Below, piece by piece: positions 33,753-41,930 of a DNA stretch of 64,000 nucleotides; position 1 is the first letter of the stretch; every line of letters begins with the position of its first letter. The stretch comes from Rikenellaceae bacterium (GTDB lineage Bacteria; Bacteroidota; Bacteroidia; Bacteroidales; Rikenellaceae): contig CABIXK010000001.1 of assembly GCA_902362705.1 (NCBI GenBank), positions 468,177-532,176 on the forward strand, given 5' to 3'. The notes under the pieces are model-generated. The model saw nothing but the letters and a program-made list of their open reading frames with translations, was not told the DNA's origin and did no database searches. A program made the position numbers and the translations under genes.

Positions 33753-36700
33753 TTAGTAAGTCAGCTGTACACCGAACGAGTAGACGCGCGGAATGGGATA
33801 CTTGCCGCCGTCGAAGCCCCAGCCGCCGACCTCGGGGTCGATACCCGAGTAGCCGGTGATCGTGCAGAGGTTCTCGGCGCTGAAGTATACCGACAGCGAG
33901 CTGTTGCGCTTGTCGAAGTGGCGCGAGCGACGCAGCAGACGCGACAGGTCGTAGGCTACCGAAATGTTCTTGATACGCAGGTAGGAGGCATCCTCGAGGT
34001 ACCAGTCCGAAGAGGTCATGAAGTTGTTGTTGGGATCGGCCGAGTTGATGCGCGGGATGTTCGAATTGCGGTTCTCGGGCGACCAGGCGTCGAGGATCTC
34101 CACCGAGCGGTTGAAGTTCTTGTTGGCCTCGTTCAGGTAGGCGAACTTGGTGGCGTTGAAGGCCTTCGAACGGGCGGCACCCTGGAGCATCATGCTGAAC
34201 GAAAGGTCCTTCCAGGTGAAGCCGGCCGACAGGGCGAAGGTCACCTTCGGCATGTAGCTGCCCAGGTACTGGCGGTCGTCGTCGTCGATGTCGCCGTCGC
34301 CGTCGTAGTCGACGAACTTCAGGTCGCCGGCCTTGGCGTTGGGCTGGATGCGGTTGCCGTTCTTGTCGACGTAGGCGGCGGCCTCCTCGTCGCTCTGGAA
34401 GATACCGTCGGTCTTCACGAGCCAGAACGAGTAGAGCGGCTGGCCCTCGGCCGAGCGGTAGAAGTTCTGCAGCTGCTGGAAACGGCTGTTGTAGGCCCAC
34501 ACGGCCTTCGTGCCGTCCTCGTTGGTCACGCCGATGTCCGAAACCCAGTTCTTCAGGATCGAGAAGTTACCGCTGACGAAGTAGCTCCAGTTCTTGTTGA
34601 CCTGCTCTTTCCACGAAGCCGAGAACTCGACGCCGCGGTTGCGGATCTCGCCCAGGTTGACCGTCGGGGCGCCCAGACCCATGGCGTTGGGCCAGCCCGA
34701 GGTCTGCGACTGGATCAGGTCGTAGGTGCGCTTCATGAAGAAGTCGGCCGACATCGAGAGGCGTCCGCGGAACATGTCGAGATCCAGACCCAGGTCGGTC
34801 TGCTCGGAGGTCTCCCAGGTGAGGTTGTAGTTGCGGGCGACGGGATAGACGCGGTTGCCGTTGGTCGAGGCGTTGATCTGCCCCGGACGGTTGCCCTGGC
34901 TGTAGACGCCCAGCGTGGCGGCGCCGTAGGCGTAGCCGATCGAACCGAGGTTGCCGATGCGGCCCCACGATGCGCGCAGCTTGAGCAGCGACACGACGTC
35001 GTTCTTGGGGAAGAAGGGCTCGCTCGAAATCTTCCAGCCGCCGGTTACCGAGGGGAAGTCGGCGCTCTTGCGGCCCTGGGGCAGACGACCGGCATAGTCG
35101 CGGCGCCACGAAGCGGTCACGAAATAACGATCGTCGAAGCTGTACGACAGACGGGCCACCAGGGCGACGTTGTTGTCGGGAGCGTCGTAGCTGTCGGTCG
35201 GATCCATGTACTCGGTAGCCTGGTTGAGGTACTGGTACATCTCGCTCTCGTTCTGGAAGCCGGTGGCCTCGACCGAGAACGAGCGGCCGCGCTGCTTGCT
35301 GGCGGTGGTACCCATCAGGGCGCCCACGGTGTGCTTGCCGAAGGTGTTGTCGTAGGTCAGCACGTTCTCGGTCTCCCAGTACCAGAAGTCGGAGGTGCTG
35401 TACTGCAGGCGGTTGGTCAGGTCGGGCTTACCCGGCTCGGTACGCATCGGATCGAAGCGCTTGTAGAAAAGGTCCTCGTTGCGGTAGGTGAAGCGGCTGT
35501 TGAACTTCAGACCCGGAAGGATGTTGGCGATGGTCAGGTTGGTCGTCGACGAGATCTTCTGACGCTTGTTCTGCTCGGTGTGGCCCTTGAGGATGCGCAG
35601 CGGGCTGATCAGGTCGCCGAAGATGCCCGAGAGGTTGGGATCGAGCTCCGACACGCCGCCGAACGAACCGTCGTCGTAGTAGGGACGGGCGCTGCGGGGG
35701 AACATCATGGCGTTGAGGATCACACCTTGCTCGCCGCTGTCGGTGTTCGTGCCGCGCTGCTTGTTGTTGGTGTACATGAAGTCCTCCGAGATGGTGATCC
35801 AGTCGTTGAGCTTGTAGCTGCCGTTGTAGCGGACGCTGGTGGTCTTGTTGAAGGTGCTCTGGAGCGTACCCTCCTCGTTGTTGTAGTTGAACGACACACG
35901 GTTGGCGAAGCGCTCCGTACCGCCCTGCACCGAAACCTGGTGGCGCTGGTAGAGGGCCGTGCGGAAGATCTCGCCGATCCAGTCGGTCTGGGTGTGCAGC
36001 TCGGGCAGGTTCCACTCCGAGGGGAGCGAGGCGCCGTTGACGGCCAGCGACTGGCGACGGACCTCGCGCTGCTGCTCGAAGGTGAGCGACTGCGGCAGGT
36101 TGGCGGCCTTGCGCACGCCGTAGTTGCCTTCGTAGGTGATCGAGGGCTCGCCGGCCTTGGCCTTCTTGGTCGTCACGAGGATAACGCCGGCGGCACCCGA
36201 CTGGGCGCCGTAGATGGCGGCCGAGGCGGCATCCTTCAGCACGACGATCGACTCGATGTCGTTCATGTTGAGCGGAGCGCCCGGAACGCCGTCGACCACC
36301 CACAGCACGCTCTCGCCCGACTGCGATCCGACACCGCGGACCGTCACCGAGGGAGTCGCCGTCGGGTCGCCGCCCTGGGCGACGATCGTCACGCCCGGCA
36401 TCTGACCCTGGAGCATGCTCTCGGTCGAGGTCACCGGACGGGCCTTGTTGCCCTCCACGTTGTCGAGCACGCCCACCGAGGTCGACAGGTCGGCCTTACG
36501 CGCGGCGGCACCGAAACCGAGGACCACGACATCCTCCAGCATGGTGGCGTCCTCCTCGAGCACGATGTCGAGGTGGGTCGTAGCCGACGATACGGGGATC
36601 GCCTGGCTCTTGTAGCCGATGAACGACACCTCGAGGGTGCCCTGCTTGCCCGGGACGTTGACCGAGAAGGCGCCCGACGCGTCGGTCGAAGCACCCGAAG

Positions 36701-36851
36701 TCGTCCCCCGGACGATCACGCTGGCGCCGACTACCGCTCCGTTCTTGTCGGACACGGTACCCGAAACCTTGAAACTCTGTGCGAACAAGCTCATAGGCAC
36801 CGCGAGCAGTACCACGAGCAGCACACTTAAAGTTTGGCTGATTCTTTTCAT
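33753..36851 (-). CDS. susC: SusC/RagA-family TonB-dependent outer-membrane transporter
   Basis: A 1032-residue TonB-linked receptor: signal peptide about 1-24, a CarboxypepD_reg-like beta-sandwich (about 27-100, with VSGTVSDKNGAVVGASVIVRG), a TonB box region EDVVVLGFG, the plug (VTVRGVGSQ, VLWVVDGVPG, DIESIVVLKDAASAAIYG) and the 22-strand barrel. It imports oligosaccharides with SusD. Start is ATG at 36851; the extension upstream has no family character. A promoter about 150 bases upstream implies a long AT-rich leader. Confidence 0.96.
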   Translation of the reverse strand: MKRISQTLSVLLVVLLAVPMSLFAQSFKVSGTVSDKNGAVVGASVIVRGTTSGASTDASGAFSVNVPGKQGTLEVSFIGYKSQAIPVSSATTHLDIVLEEDATMLEDVVVLGFGAAARKADLSTSVGVLDNVEGNKARPVTSTESMLQGQMPGVTIVAQGGDPTATPSVTVRGVGSQSGESVLWVVDGVPGAPLNMNDIESIVVLKDAASAAIYGAQSGAAGVILVTTKKAKAGEPSITYEGNYGVRKAANLPQSLTFEQQREVRRQSLAVNGASLPSEWNLPELHTQTDWIGEIFRTALYQRHQVSVQGGTERFANRVSFNYNNEEGTLQSTFNKTTSVRYNGSYKLNDWITISEDFMYTNNKQRGTNTDSGEQGVILNAMMFPRSARPYYDDGSFGGVSELDPNLSGIFGDLISPLRILKGHTEQNKRQKISSTTNLTIANILPGLKFNSRFTYRNEDLFYKRFDPMRTEPGKPDLTNRLQYSTSDFWYWETENVLTYDNTFGKHTVGALMGTTASKQRGRSFSVEATGFQNESEMYQYLNQATEYMDPTDSYDAPDNNVALVARLSYSFDDRYFVTASWRRDYAGRLPQGRKSADFPSVTGGWKISSEPFFPKNDVVSLLKLRASWGRIGNLGSIGYAYGAATLGVYSQGNRPGQINASTNGNRVYPVARNYNLTWETSEQTDLGLDLDMFRGRLSMSADFFMKRTYDLIQSQTSGWPNAMGLGAPTVNLGEIRNRGVEFSASWKEQVNKNWSYFVSGNFSILKNWVSDIGVTNEDGTKAVWAYNSRFQQLQNFYRSAEGQPLYSFWLVKTDGIFQSDEEAAAYVDKNGNRIQPNAKAGDLKFVDYDGDGDIDDDDRQYLGSYMPKVTFALSAGFTWKDLSFSMMLQGAARSKAFNATKFAYLNEANKNFNRSVEILDAWSPENRNSNIPRINSADPNNNFMTSSDWYLEDASYLRIKNISVAYDLSRLLRRSRHFDKRNSSLSVYFSAENLCTITGYSGIDPEVGGWGFDGGKYPIPRVYSFGVQLTY

Positions 36852-37002
36852 TGCATTTGTTTTTAATAGTAAATTAGGTGTTGTTTCGTCTCTCTCTGCG
36901 CCGGCGGGCCCTGCCCCCCGGATCGTCAATCGGTTCTGGCTTTTTCTCTCGCGGATCGTGTTTTTAGTTTTTCAATTATTTAAGAATATTTCTAATATTT
37001 CA

Positions 37003-37032
37003 TAAAAATACACCATATCCCGACAACGCAAA
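37003..37032 (-). promoter_or_regulatory. promoter of susC
   Basis: -33 TTTG (37029-37032) and -7 TATTTTTA (37003-37010) on the minus strand, spacer 18. The leader to the susC ATG is about 150 bases and much more AT-rich than the surroundings. The rest of the divergent gap (37033-37260) shows no recognisable site. Confidence 0.55.
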
Positions 37033-37268
37033 ATTAAACCGGGCGCTGAGGCAGGGAGGGGCGATTCGCGCCTTTATATCCTCACATCGCGCAAAGTATG
37101 CGATTCAGCCCGCGGGCTACGTCCGAGCGCCCGTCAGTCGGGGACACAGGACAGAGCAACGTGCCCAGCGAGATCCCGCACCGAGCGCCCGCCCGACGGC
37201 CGGAGGCCCGTAAAACAGGGCGATGAGGGGAAAGCTGCGGCGGATTTCGCCGAAGAGAAAAAAAAGCG

Positions 37269-37276
37269 TATCTTTG
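37269..37276 (+). promoter_or_regulatory. -7 promoter element of the XylR/AraC regulator gene
   Basis: TATCTTTG, 29 bases before the ATG. The sequence from here to about 37298 (TATCTTTGACTCGCAGAAGA then CACTCCCCC) resembles the junction between tandem units of the palindromic promoter repeat (compare 41798-41829), so this may be a degenerate relative. Confidence 0.6.
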
Positions 37277-37305
37277 ACTCGCAGAAGACACTCCCCCACC
37301 CCGCC

Positions 37306-38484
37306 ATGGCACGCGTCATCTTCCTCACCGACTTCTCCGAAGCCTACGCACGAGGGCTTCTGACGGGCATCGCCCGCTACGCCAAGGAACAGCAGCAGGG
37401 CTGGAGCCTCATCCGCCTGCCGCTCTCGATACGCGAGAAGTCGGGCATCGAGGCGGTGGTCGAGTGGGCGCTGAAGATGCGGGCCGACGCCGTGATCGGC
37501 CAGTTCTACAACACCGACAACGTGGAGCTCTTCCGCCGCAACGGCATCATCGCCATAGCCCAGGACTTCAAACGCCGCTTCGCCTCCATACCCAACATCA
37601 CGGCGCCCCACGCCACCGCAGGGCGGATCTGCGCCGACTACTTCCTCAAGAAAGGCTTCCGCCACTTCGCCTTCTACGGCACGCACGACATCGAGTGGGT
37701 CGACGAGCGGCGCATCGGCTTCCGCGACGCCATCCGCGCGGCCAACGCCTCCTACACCTTCTCCGAGCTGCTCAACCGCACGGGCAACGACCTCTGGTAC
37801 TACGACTCGTCGCAGCTCGCCTCGTGGCTCGAGTCGCTGCCCAAGCCCGTGGCGATCATGGCCTGCGACGACAACCACGCCTACCACATCACCGAGGCGT
37901 GCCACCAGGCCGAGGGGGGGGGTAAACGGCTGCGCATACCCGACGACATCGCCGTGGTGGGGGTCGACAACGACGAGACGATCTGCCGCCTCTCGCAGCC
38001 CAACCTCTCGTCGCTCAACCAGGCCGTGGAGCAGGCGGGCTACGACGTGGCGCGCCTGATCGACCGCATGCTCCAACAGCCCGACGCCCCGTGGGAGGAT
38101 GTGATGGTGATGCCGCAGCACGTCACCTCGCGCCAGTCGACCGACATCTATGCCCACAACGACCTCTACATCGCCGAGGTGCTCAAATACATCTACGAGA
38201 ACATCAACCAAAAGATCTCGGTCGACGACCTGGTGGCGCTCGTGCCGCTGTCGCGGCGCCTGCTGGAGACCCGTTTCAAGCGCGAGATGGGCACCTCGAT
38301 CTACGACTACATCATCCGCCTGCGCATCGAAAAGGTGATGCAGCAGCTGCGCGAGGGGGCCAGCGTCTCGGAGGCGGCCGCCGACCTGGGCTTCTCCGAC
38401 ATCAAGAACCTCTCGCGCATATTCCGCCAGATCGAGGGCATCACCCCCTCGGAGTACCGGCTCCGATACGGGGTGAAAAAGTGA
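37306..38484 (+). CDS. XylR-type regulator: LacI-like sugar-binding domain plus AraC helix-turn-helix
   Basis: A 392-residue regulator. Residues about 1-275 are a periplasmic-binding-protein-like sensor (VIFLTDFSEAYARGLLTGIARY, VGVDNDETICRLSQPNLSSL), without an N-terminal LacI HTH; residues about 285-390 are an AraC domain (KISVDDLVALVPLSRRLLETRFKREMG is its first HTH). This architecture occurs in XylR of Proteobacteria and in PUL regulators of Bacteroidota, where it senses a released sugar. It is divergent from susC, so control of susCD is likely. A run of nine G at 37914-37922 lies inside the coding region. Confidence 0.92.
   Translation: MARVIFLTDFSEAYARGLLTGIARYAKEQQQGWSLIRLPLSIREKSGIEAVVEWALKMRADAVIGQFYNTDNVELFRRNGIIAIAQDFKRRFASIPNITAPHATAGRICADYFLKKGFRHFAFYGTHDIEWVDERRIGFRDAIRAANASYTFSELLNRTGNDLWYYDSSQLASWLESLPKPVAIMACDDNHAYHITEACHQAEGGGKRLRIPDDIAVVGVDNDETICRLSQPNLSSLNQAVEQAGYDVARLIDRMLQQPDAPWEDVMVMPQHVTSRQSTDIYAHNDLYIAEVLKYIYENINQKISVDDLVALVPLSRRLLETRFKREMGTSIYDYIIRLRIEKVMQQLREGASVSEAAADLGFSDIKNLSRIFRQIEGITPSEYRLRYGVKK
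37914..37922 (+). repeat. nine-G homopolymer inside the regulator gene
   Basis: Encodes Glu-Gly-Gly-Gly near residues 203-206 in a loop before the RIPDDIAVVGVDND strand. In the current length the frame is intact; gain or loss of one G would remove the AraC DNA-binding domain. Confidence 0.85.
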
Positions 38485-39289
38485 GCGGGAGCAAGCAAGC
38501 ATCCGTATCTCGGCATGCGCCGAGGACGCCGTCTACAAGTTCTACGCATACAGCTGCGAAAATATCGCCCTGACCAAGGGTACGCCCGAATTCGCCACGA
38601 CAGGCGCAGATGCCGGCACATTCAAGATTACCGATTTCGTTTGCAACAAAGACCACCAGCACGACCTGATTTATGCGGAGTCGGGATCCATTACCGGAAA
38701 GGAGACGGGCAATACGGCTGTTCCTTTCAGCTTCAAGCATCTGCTTTCGCGTGTGAAAGCTTCGTTCAAAAGCGGATTCGACCCCGATTTCACCATCGAG
38801 ATTTCCGAGGTGGAATTACACAATGTCTATGACAAGGCGGATTTCTCGTCCAAGTCGGGAGCGTGGAGCAACCAGTCGCGTACGATAGAGTACAATATCG
38901 CCAGCAGCGAGTGGACGATGGTGCCTCTGAATATCGAAGGAGCGGATAACGTAATTCAAGCTGCGAAACCGGCCGAAGGCGGAAGCGAGGCGGTCGCTGC
39001 CAAGGAGCTCACCACCCAGGCAGGCTATGTACTTCCGGTCGCCTACTCCTCGAACAACGTCACGCTGAGTTTCAAGATTACCGTCAAACAGGGTACGGAC
39101 ATCATAAAGAGCGATTACGTAAAGGGCAACCTTCAGCCCACGTGGGCGATCGCGACGTCCTATACGTACAATATTACCGTAAACGGCAGCGCCGCCGGAG
39201 TGGAAAAGATCGAATTTTCCGTCGATGCCAGCAACGGCATTCAGGATTGGACCGAATCCCCGGGAACGGATTTCAATGTCGGCAGCTAA
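38485..39289 (+). pseudogene. 5'-truncated fimbrillin (Mfa-like) gene fragment
   Basis: An open frame of about 267 codons ending at a stop at 39287-39289. It resembles the middle and end of fimbrillin-family major pilins of Bacteroidales: YKFYAYSCENIALT, then TDFVCNKDHQHDLIYAES, VPFSFKHLLSRVKASFKSG, and a C-terminal strand TYTYNITVNG...IEFSVDA. The signal peptide, lipobox and first roughly 100 residues are missing, and no ATG precedes the conserved part; the frame simply begins at the end of the regulator gene. A GTG at 38753 is the only start-like codon and falls mid-domain. GC is lower than in neighbours. Probably a recombination remnant or silent donor. Confidence 0.72.
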
Positions 39290-39317
39290 CCGAAAAAGTC
39301 GACAATGCTCAAACGAA

Positions 39318-39352
39318 ACGGGAGCCAGGCAAGATGCCTGGCTCCCGTTTTT
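39318..39352 (+). terminator. strong intrinsic terminator between fimbrillin fragment and DUF5119 gene
   Basis: Perfect 13-bp stem (39318-39330 with 39336-39348), 5-nt loop, then a T run to 39352. It lies 28 bases after the fimbrillin stop and 24 bases from the convergent DUF5119 stop, so it may serve both. Confidence 0.88.
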
Positions 39353-39376
39353 CATATGCCCGCTCGACCGACTCTT

Positions 39377-40363
39377 TCACTGCTGCCCGCCTACCGGCAG
39401 ATCGATCTCCTCATCATTGCCCCAACCATCGAGATCCACGTCGAAACCGGAGTCGCTGGAGCTTTCGTCGTCTTCGATACGCAATCCCGAAACATGGATC
39501 GCGCCGCCACGGGGTTGTCCGGCAAGCTGGTCGGTAACATCGAACACGAACTCCTTGACCTTGCCGTTGACGAGTTTCACCTCCAATTGCAGCGTTTGAC
39601 GCCCGGAAACACGCGCGGACGCAGCGCTCTCCGGATAGCCCGGCACGCCGAACGAGGGAACCGACGCACGAACATGCTGTCCGGTCGGGTCGCAGTCATA
39701 AAGCAGTGTAGCTCCGCCCCGAGGAGTGGCACCGTCGTGCAGGAGAATCGCCTCCGCCATCCCGGCCAGCGCTCCGCGCGCGAGGGAGACCCGGTTGCCT
39801 CCGTATTCGAATTCGTAAGTTATTTCATAGACATGCACCAACCTGTTCATTTCGAAGGAAAGATCGAGCCTTTCGTGAGAACCGACATCGGGCAATGCCT
39901 CGATATAGGCCGAGTAAAGAATATCCGGCGGATTGACGGCCGACTCGTCGGAATGCAGCTTGCGGATAGTGGCCGAAGCGGGCCGATCCGCCGGGGTGGA
40001 GGTGGCGTATGCGGTGGTAGGCGACGAAAGATCGAAAAGACGGATGTTTTCCGTATCGTTGTTATATAGCAGTAACGACCGCGCCTTCCCGCTTCCGAAG
40101 CTCACATTGCCCCCTTCGGGCGAGATGAAATTTTCGGTAGGCCCGCTTGAATCGTCGCCATAGACCAGCATGGTCACGCCTTCGGGAAAGGCCGGTCCCC
40201 CAGGGGATGTATCGGGCCATCGGAAACAGACCTTGGCCTCGCCGAAGTGATTGTAGCAGAGATCCTCACGACACGAGACAACCGCCGAAAGCGAAATCAG
40301 CAGAACGACGGCCAGAGCAAGCTGCCGGCAGGGCTGAAAACATGTAGGACAATCGTGTTTCAT
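39377..40363 (-). CDS. DUF5119-family protein, fimbrial-locus type
   Basis: A 328-residue protein with a long N-terminus and a lipobox-like VVSC near residue 31. After it, CREDLCYNHFGEAKVCFRWPDT and the NNDTENIRLFDL block match DUF5119 proteins, which in Bacteroidales lie between a DUF3575 gene and fimbrillin genes and are thought to be minor fimbrial or anchor-like components. The C-terminus is very acidic (IEDDESSSDSGFDVDLDGWGN). Its ATGA start overlaps the DUF3575 stop by 4 bases. The fimbrillin gene expected next on this strand is absent. Confidence 0.78.
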   Translation of the reverse strand: MKHDCPTCFQPCRQLALAVVLLISLSAVVSCREDLCYNHFGEAKVCFRWPDTSPGGPAFPEGVTMLVYGDDSSGPTENFISPEGGNVSFGSGKARSLLLYNNDTENIRLFDLSSPTTAYATSTPADRPASATIRKLHSDESAVNPPDILYSAYIEALPDVGSHERLDLSFEMNRLVHVYEITYEFEYGGNRVSLARGALAGMAEAILLHDGATPRGGATLLYDCDPTGQHVRASVPSFGVPGYPESAASARVSGRQTLQLEVKLVNGKVKEFVFDVTDQLAGQPRGGAIHVSGLRIEDDESSSDSGFDVDLDGWGNDEEIDLPVGGQQ

Positions 40364-41637
40364 TCTCTTGCTCCCGCCCTCTTTTTATCGCGACAGGCCC
40401 TCTTTCCCAGCAACCACACGAGCGACAGCTTTAATCGCAGCGGTCCGTAGAAATTCAAATTCTGCGTACGTACATACAAATGATGCCCCTCGTAGGGAAT
40501 ATACTCTTTGTAGCGCGTCATCATCCAGCCTCCGCCGCCCTCAGCCTCGATGGCAAAACGTCTGCCCACGGGCCACAGATAGCCGATGCTTATCCCCGCG
40601 AGCACACCTTCGCCGCGGTACCCCTTCCTGCCGTTTTCGAAGTCATACAATCCGGCTCCCGCAAAAGCCCCCGTATAGAACCCTTTCCGCAGGCTTCCTC
40701 TTCGGAACCAGCGGCGGACGGCAACGCTTGTCACAGCCAATTGGTAGCATTTGTGTTCTTCGCGCCTCTTCCACCACGCGAGATTCCCCTCCACACCCAT
40801 CGACCAACGGCTGCCGAGCCGCCACTCCAACTCGATGGAGGGCAACAGCGCTGCGGCATACAGCAGATTGGTCTTCAGGGCTATGCGGGGCGCCATGCAC
40901 CCTCCGTCCGCAATACGGGGACGAGGCATCCGATCCATCATCCGATCTGTCGGCATGGCAGGCGTTTTCATCTGCGAAAAGGCCGTATCGATCATTTTGT
41001 CCGCTTGCAGACTTTCAAACACGAGCGGCTTATCCTCTTTCGAAACGGACTCGTTTTCCGGTCTTTTCACGTACAGCTCCACGACTGCATAATGCAACCC
41101 GGCGAAAAAGTTCTGTCTCAGCCATCTGTACGTCTGCCCTCCCTTCAACGCCATGATCCTTTGCTTGCGGCTACCGGAAACATTGCCGTGGGTGTCGACT
41201 ACCCACACCGGAGTGTAATCTATGATGTCGAGTACTTCCCTGCGTCCCGGCACATGATGATCCGAGGCAATCAGGCGTCTGAGCCTATCCCAGGCGATCC
41301 CGCACGGATCGCTGTCGATCAGGTCGGGATCTACCCCGGCGTTGGATACAATGTAGTCGGCGACAGACTGGCAGCGATCGGCGCTGAGTCGGAGATTGAC
41401 CGTACTCACTCCATCGGGGGAGGTATATGCACGCACCAATACCCGGTCCAGATTTCCGTTGTCGGCACATCGGCGCACTTTATCAGTAAAAGCCTGCAAA
41501 GCGCGACCGTTCGAGATCGGGCTTATTCGGCTGCTTCCCGGCTGAAAAAGGATTTGTACTGAATCTGCAACGATCTGCGACATTGCCATGCCCACGGTGC
41601 AGGTATTCAACAACAAGAGTACAATCAACTTTTTCAT
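40360..41637 (-). CDS. DUF3575 protein with an OmpA-like N-terminal region
   Basis: A 425-residue exported protein (signal about 1-20). Residues about 25-180 look like an OmpA/peptidoglycan-associated fold (VQILFQPGSSRISP, VLVRAYTSPDGVSTVNLRLSADRCQSV). Residues about 250-425 are the DUF3575 barrel-like block (RIALKTNLLYAAALLPSIELEWRLG, GISIGYLWPVGRRFAIE). This is the usual first gene of Mfa/fimbrillin operons in Bacteroidales and probably an outer-membrane component of assembly (inference). Codon use is less GC-biased than the rest of the window, consistent with acquisition. Confidence 0.8.
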   Translation of the reverse strand: MKKLIVLLLLNTCTVGMAMSQIVADSVQILFQPGSSRISPISNGRALQAFTDKVRRCADNGNLDRVLVRAYTSPDGVSTVNLRLSADRCQSVADYIVSNAGVDPDLIDSDPCGIAWDRLRRLIASDHHVPGRREVLDIIDYTPVWVVDTHGNVSGSRKQRIMALKGGQTYRWLRQNFFAGLHYAVVELYVKRPENESVSKEDKPLVFESLQADKMIDTAFSQMKTPAMPTDRMMDRMPRPRIADGGCMAPRIALKTNLLYAAALLPSIELEWRLGSRWSMGVEGNLAWWKRREEHKCYQLAVTSVAVRRWFRRGSLRKGFYTGAFAGAGLYDFENGRKGYRGEGVLAGISIGYLWPVGRRFAIEAEGGGGWMMTRYKEYIPYEGHHLYVRTQNLNFYGPLRLKLSLVWLLGKRACRDKKRAGARE

Positions 41638-41657
41638 CGTTTTGGAAAGATAGCCTG

Positions 41658-41665
41658 CAAAAATA
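41658..41665 (-). promoter_or_regulatory. -7 promoter element of the DUF3575 operon
   Basis: TATTTTTG on the minus strand, 21 bases before the ATG at 41637. Confidence 0.5.
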
Positions 41666-41739
41666 GGGAAATATCAGCAACCTTGCAAGCCGTGGAATCT
41701 GTGTGTCCGCATCCGTTAGCGGCGAAGCATCCTTCGCCC

Positions 41740-41878
41740 GAGATACTCCCGCCCGGCAAAATGCAAGCACGCTTGCTTTTGCCCTCTCCGACTTTCCGTA
41801 TCTTTGGCTGCGCCCAAGATACTCCCGCTCGGCAAAATGCAAGCACGCTTGCTTTTGCCCTCGCTTATTCGTATCTTT
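41740..41878 (+). promoter_or_regulatory. palindromic promoter repeat, copy B (two tandem units)
   Basis: Two units with a 73-bp period. Each has ARATACTCCCG, GGCAAAATGCAAGC-AC-GCTTGCTTTTGCC and TATCTTTG (41798-41805 and 41871-41878). In the proximal unit a CTTG at 41847-41850 is 20 bp before the -7. The palindromes of the two units are identical. ychF starts 53 bases after the second -7. Confidence 0.85.
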
Positions 41879-41930
41879 GCCCTCTCCGCGGTACGCAAGC
41901 CGCGGCAAGGACCACACAAACCAACGATAC

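Noticed and set aside
33918..36830. A 970-codon plus-strand frame antisense to susC
   Set aside because: Shadow of susC; no domain or start signals.
38753..39289. An intact 178-residue gene starting at GTG 38753
   Set aside because: The same frame is open and conserved for about 88 codons upstream, so this GTG is inside a pilin domain; treated as a truncated gene instead.
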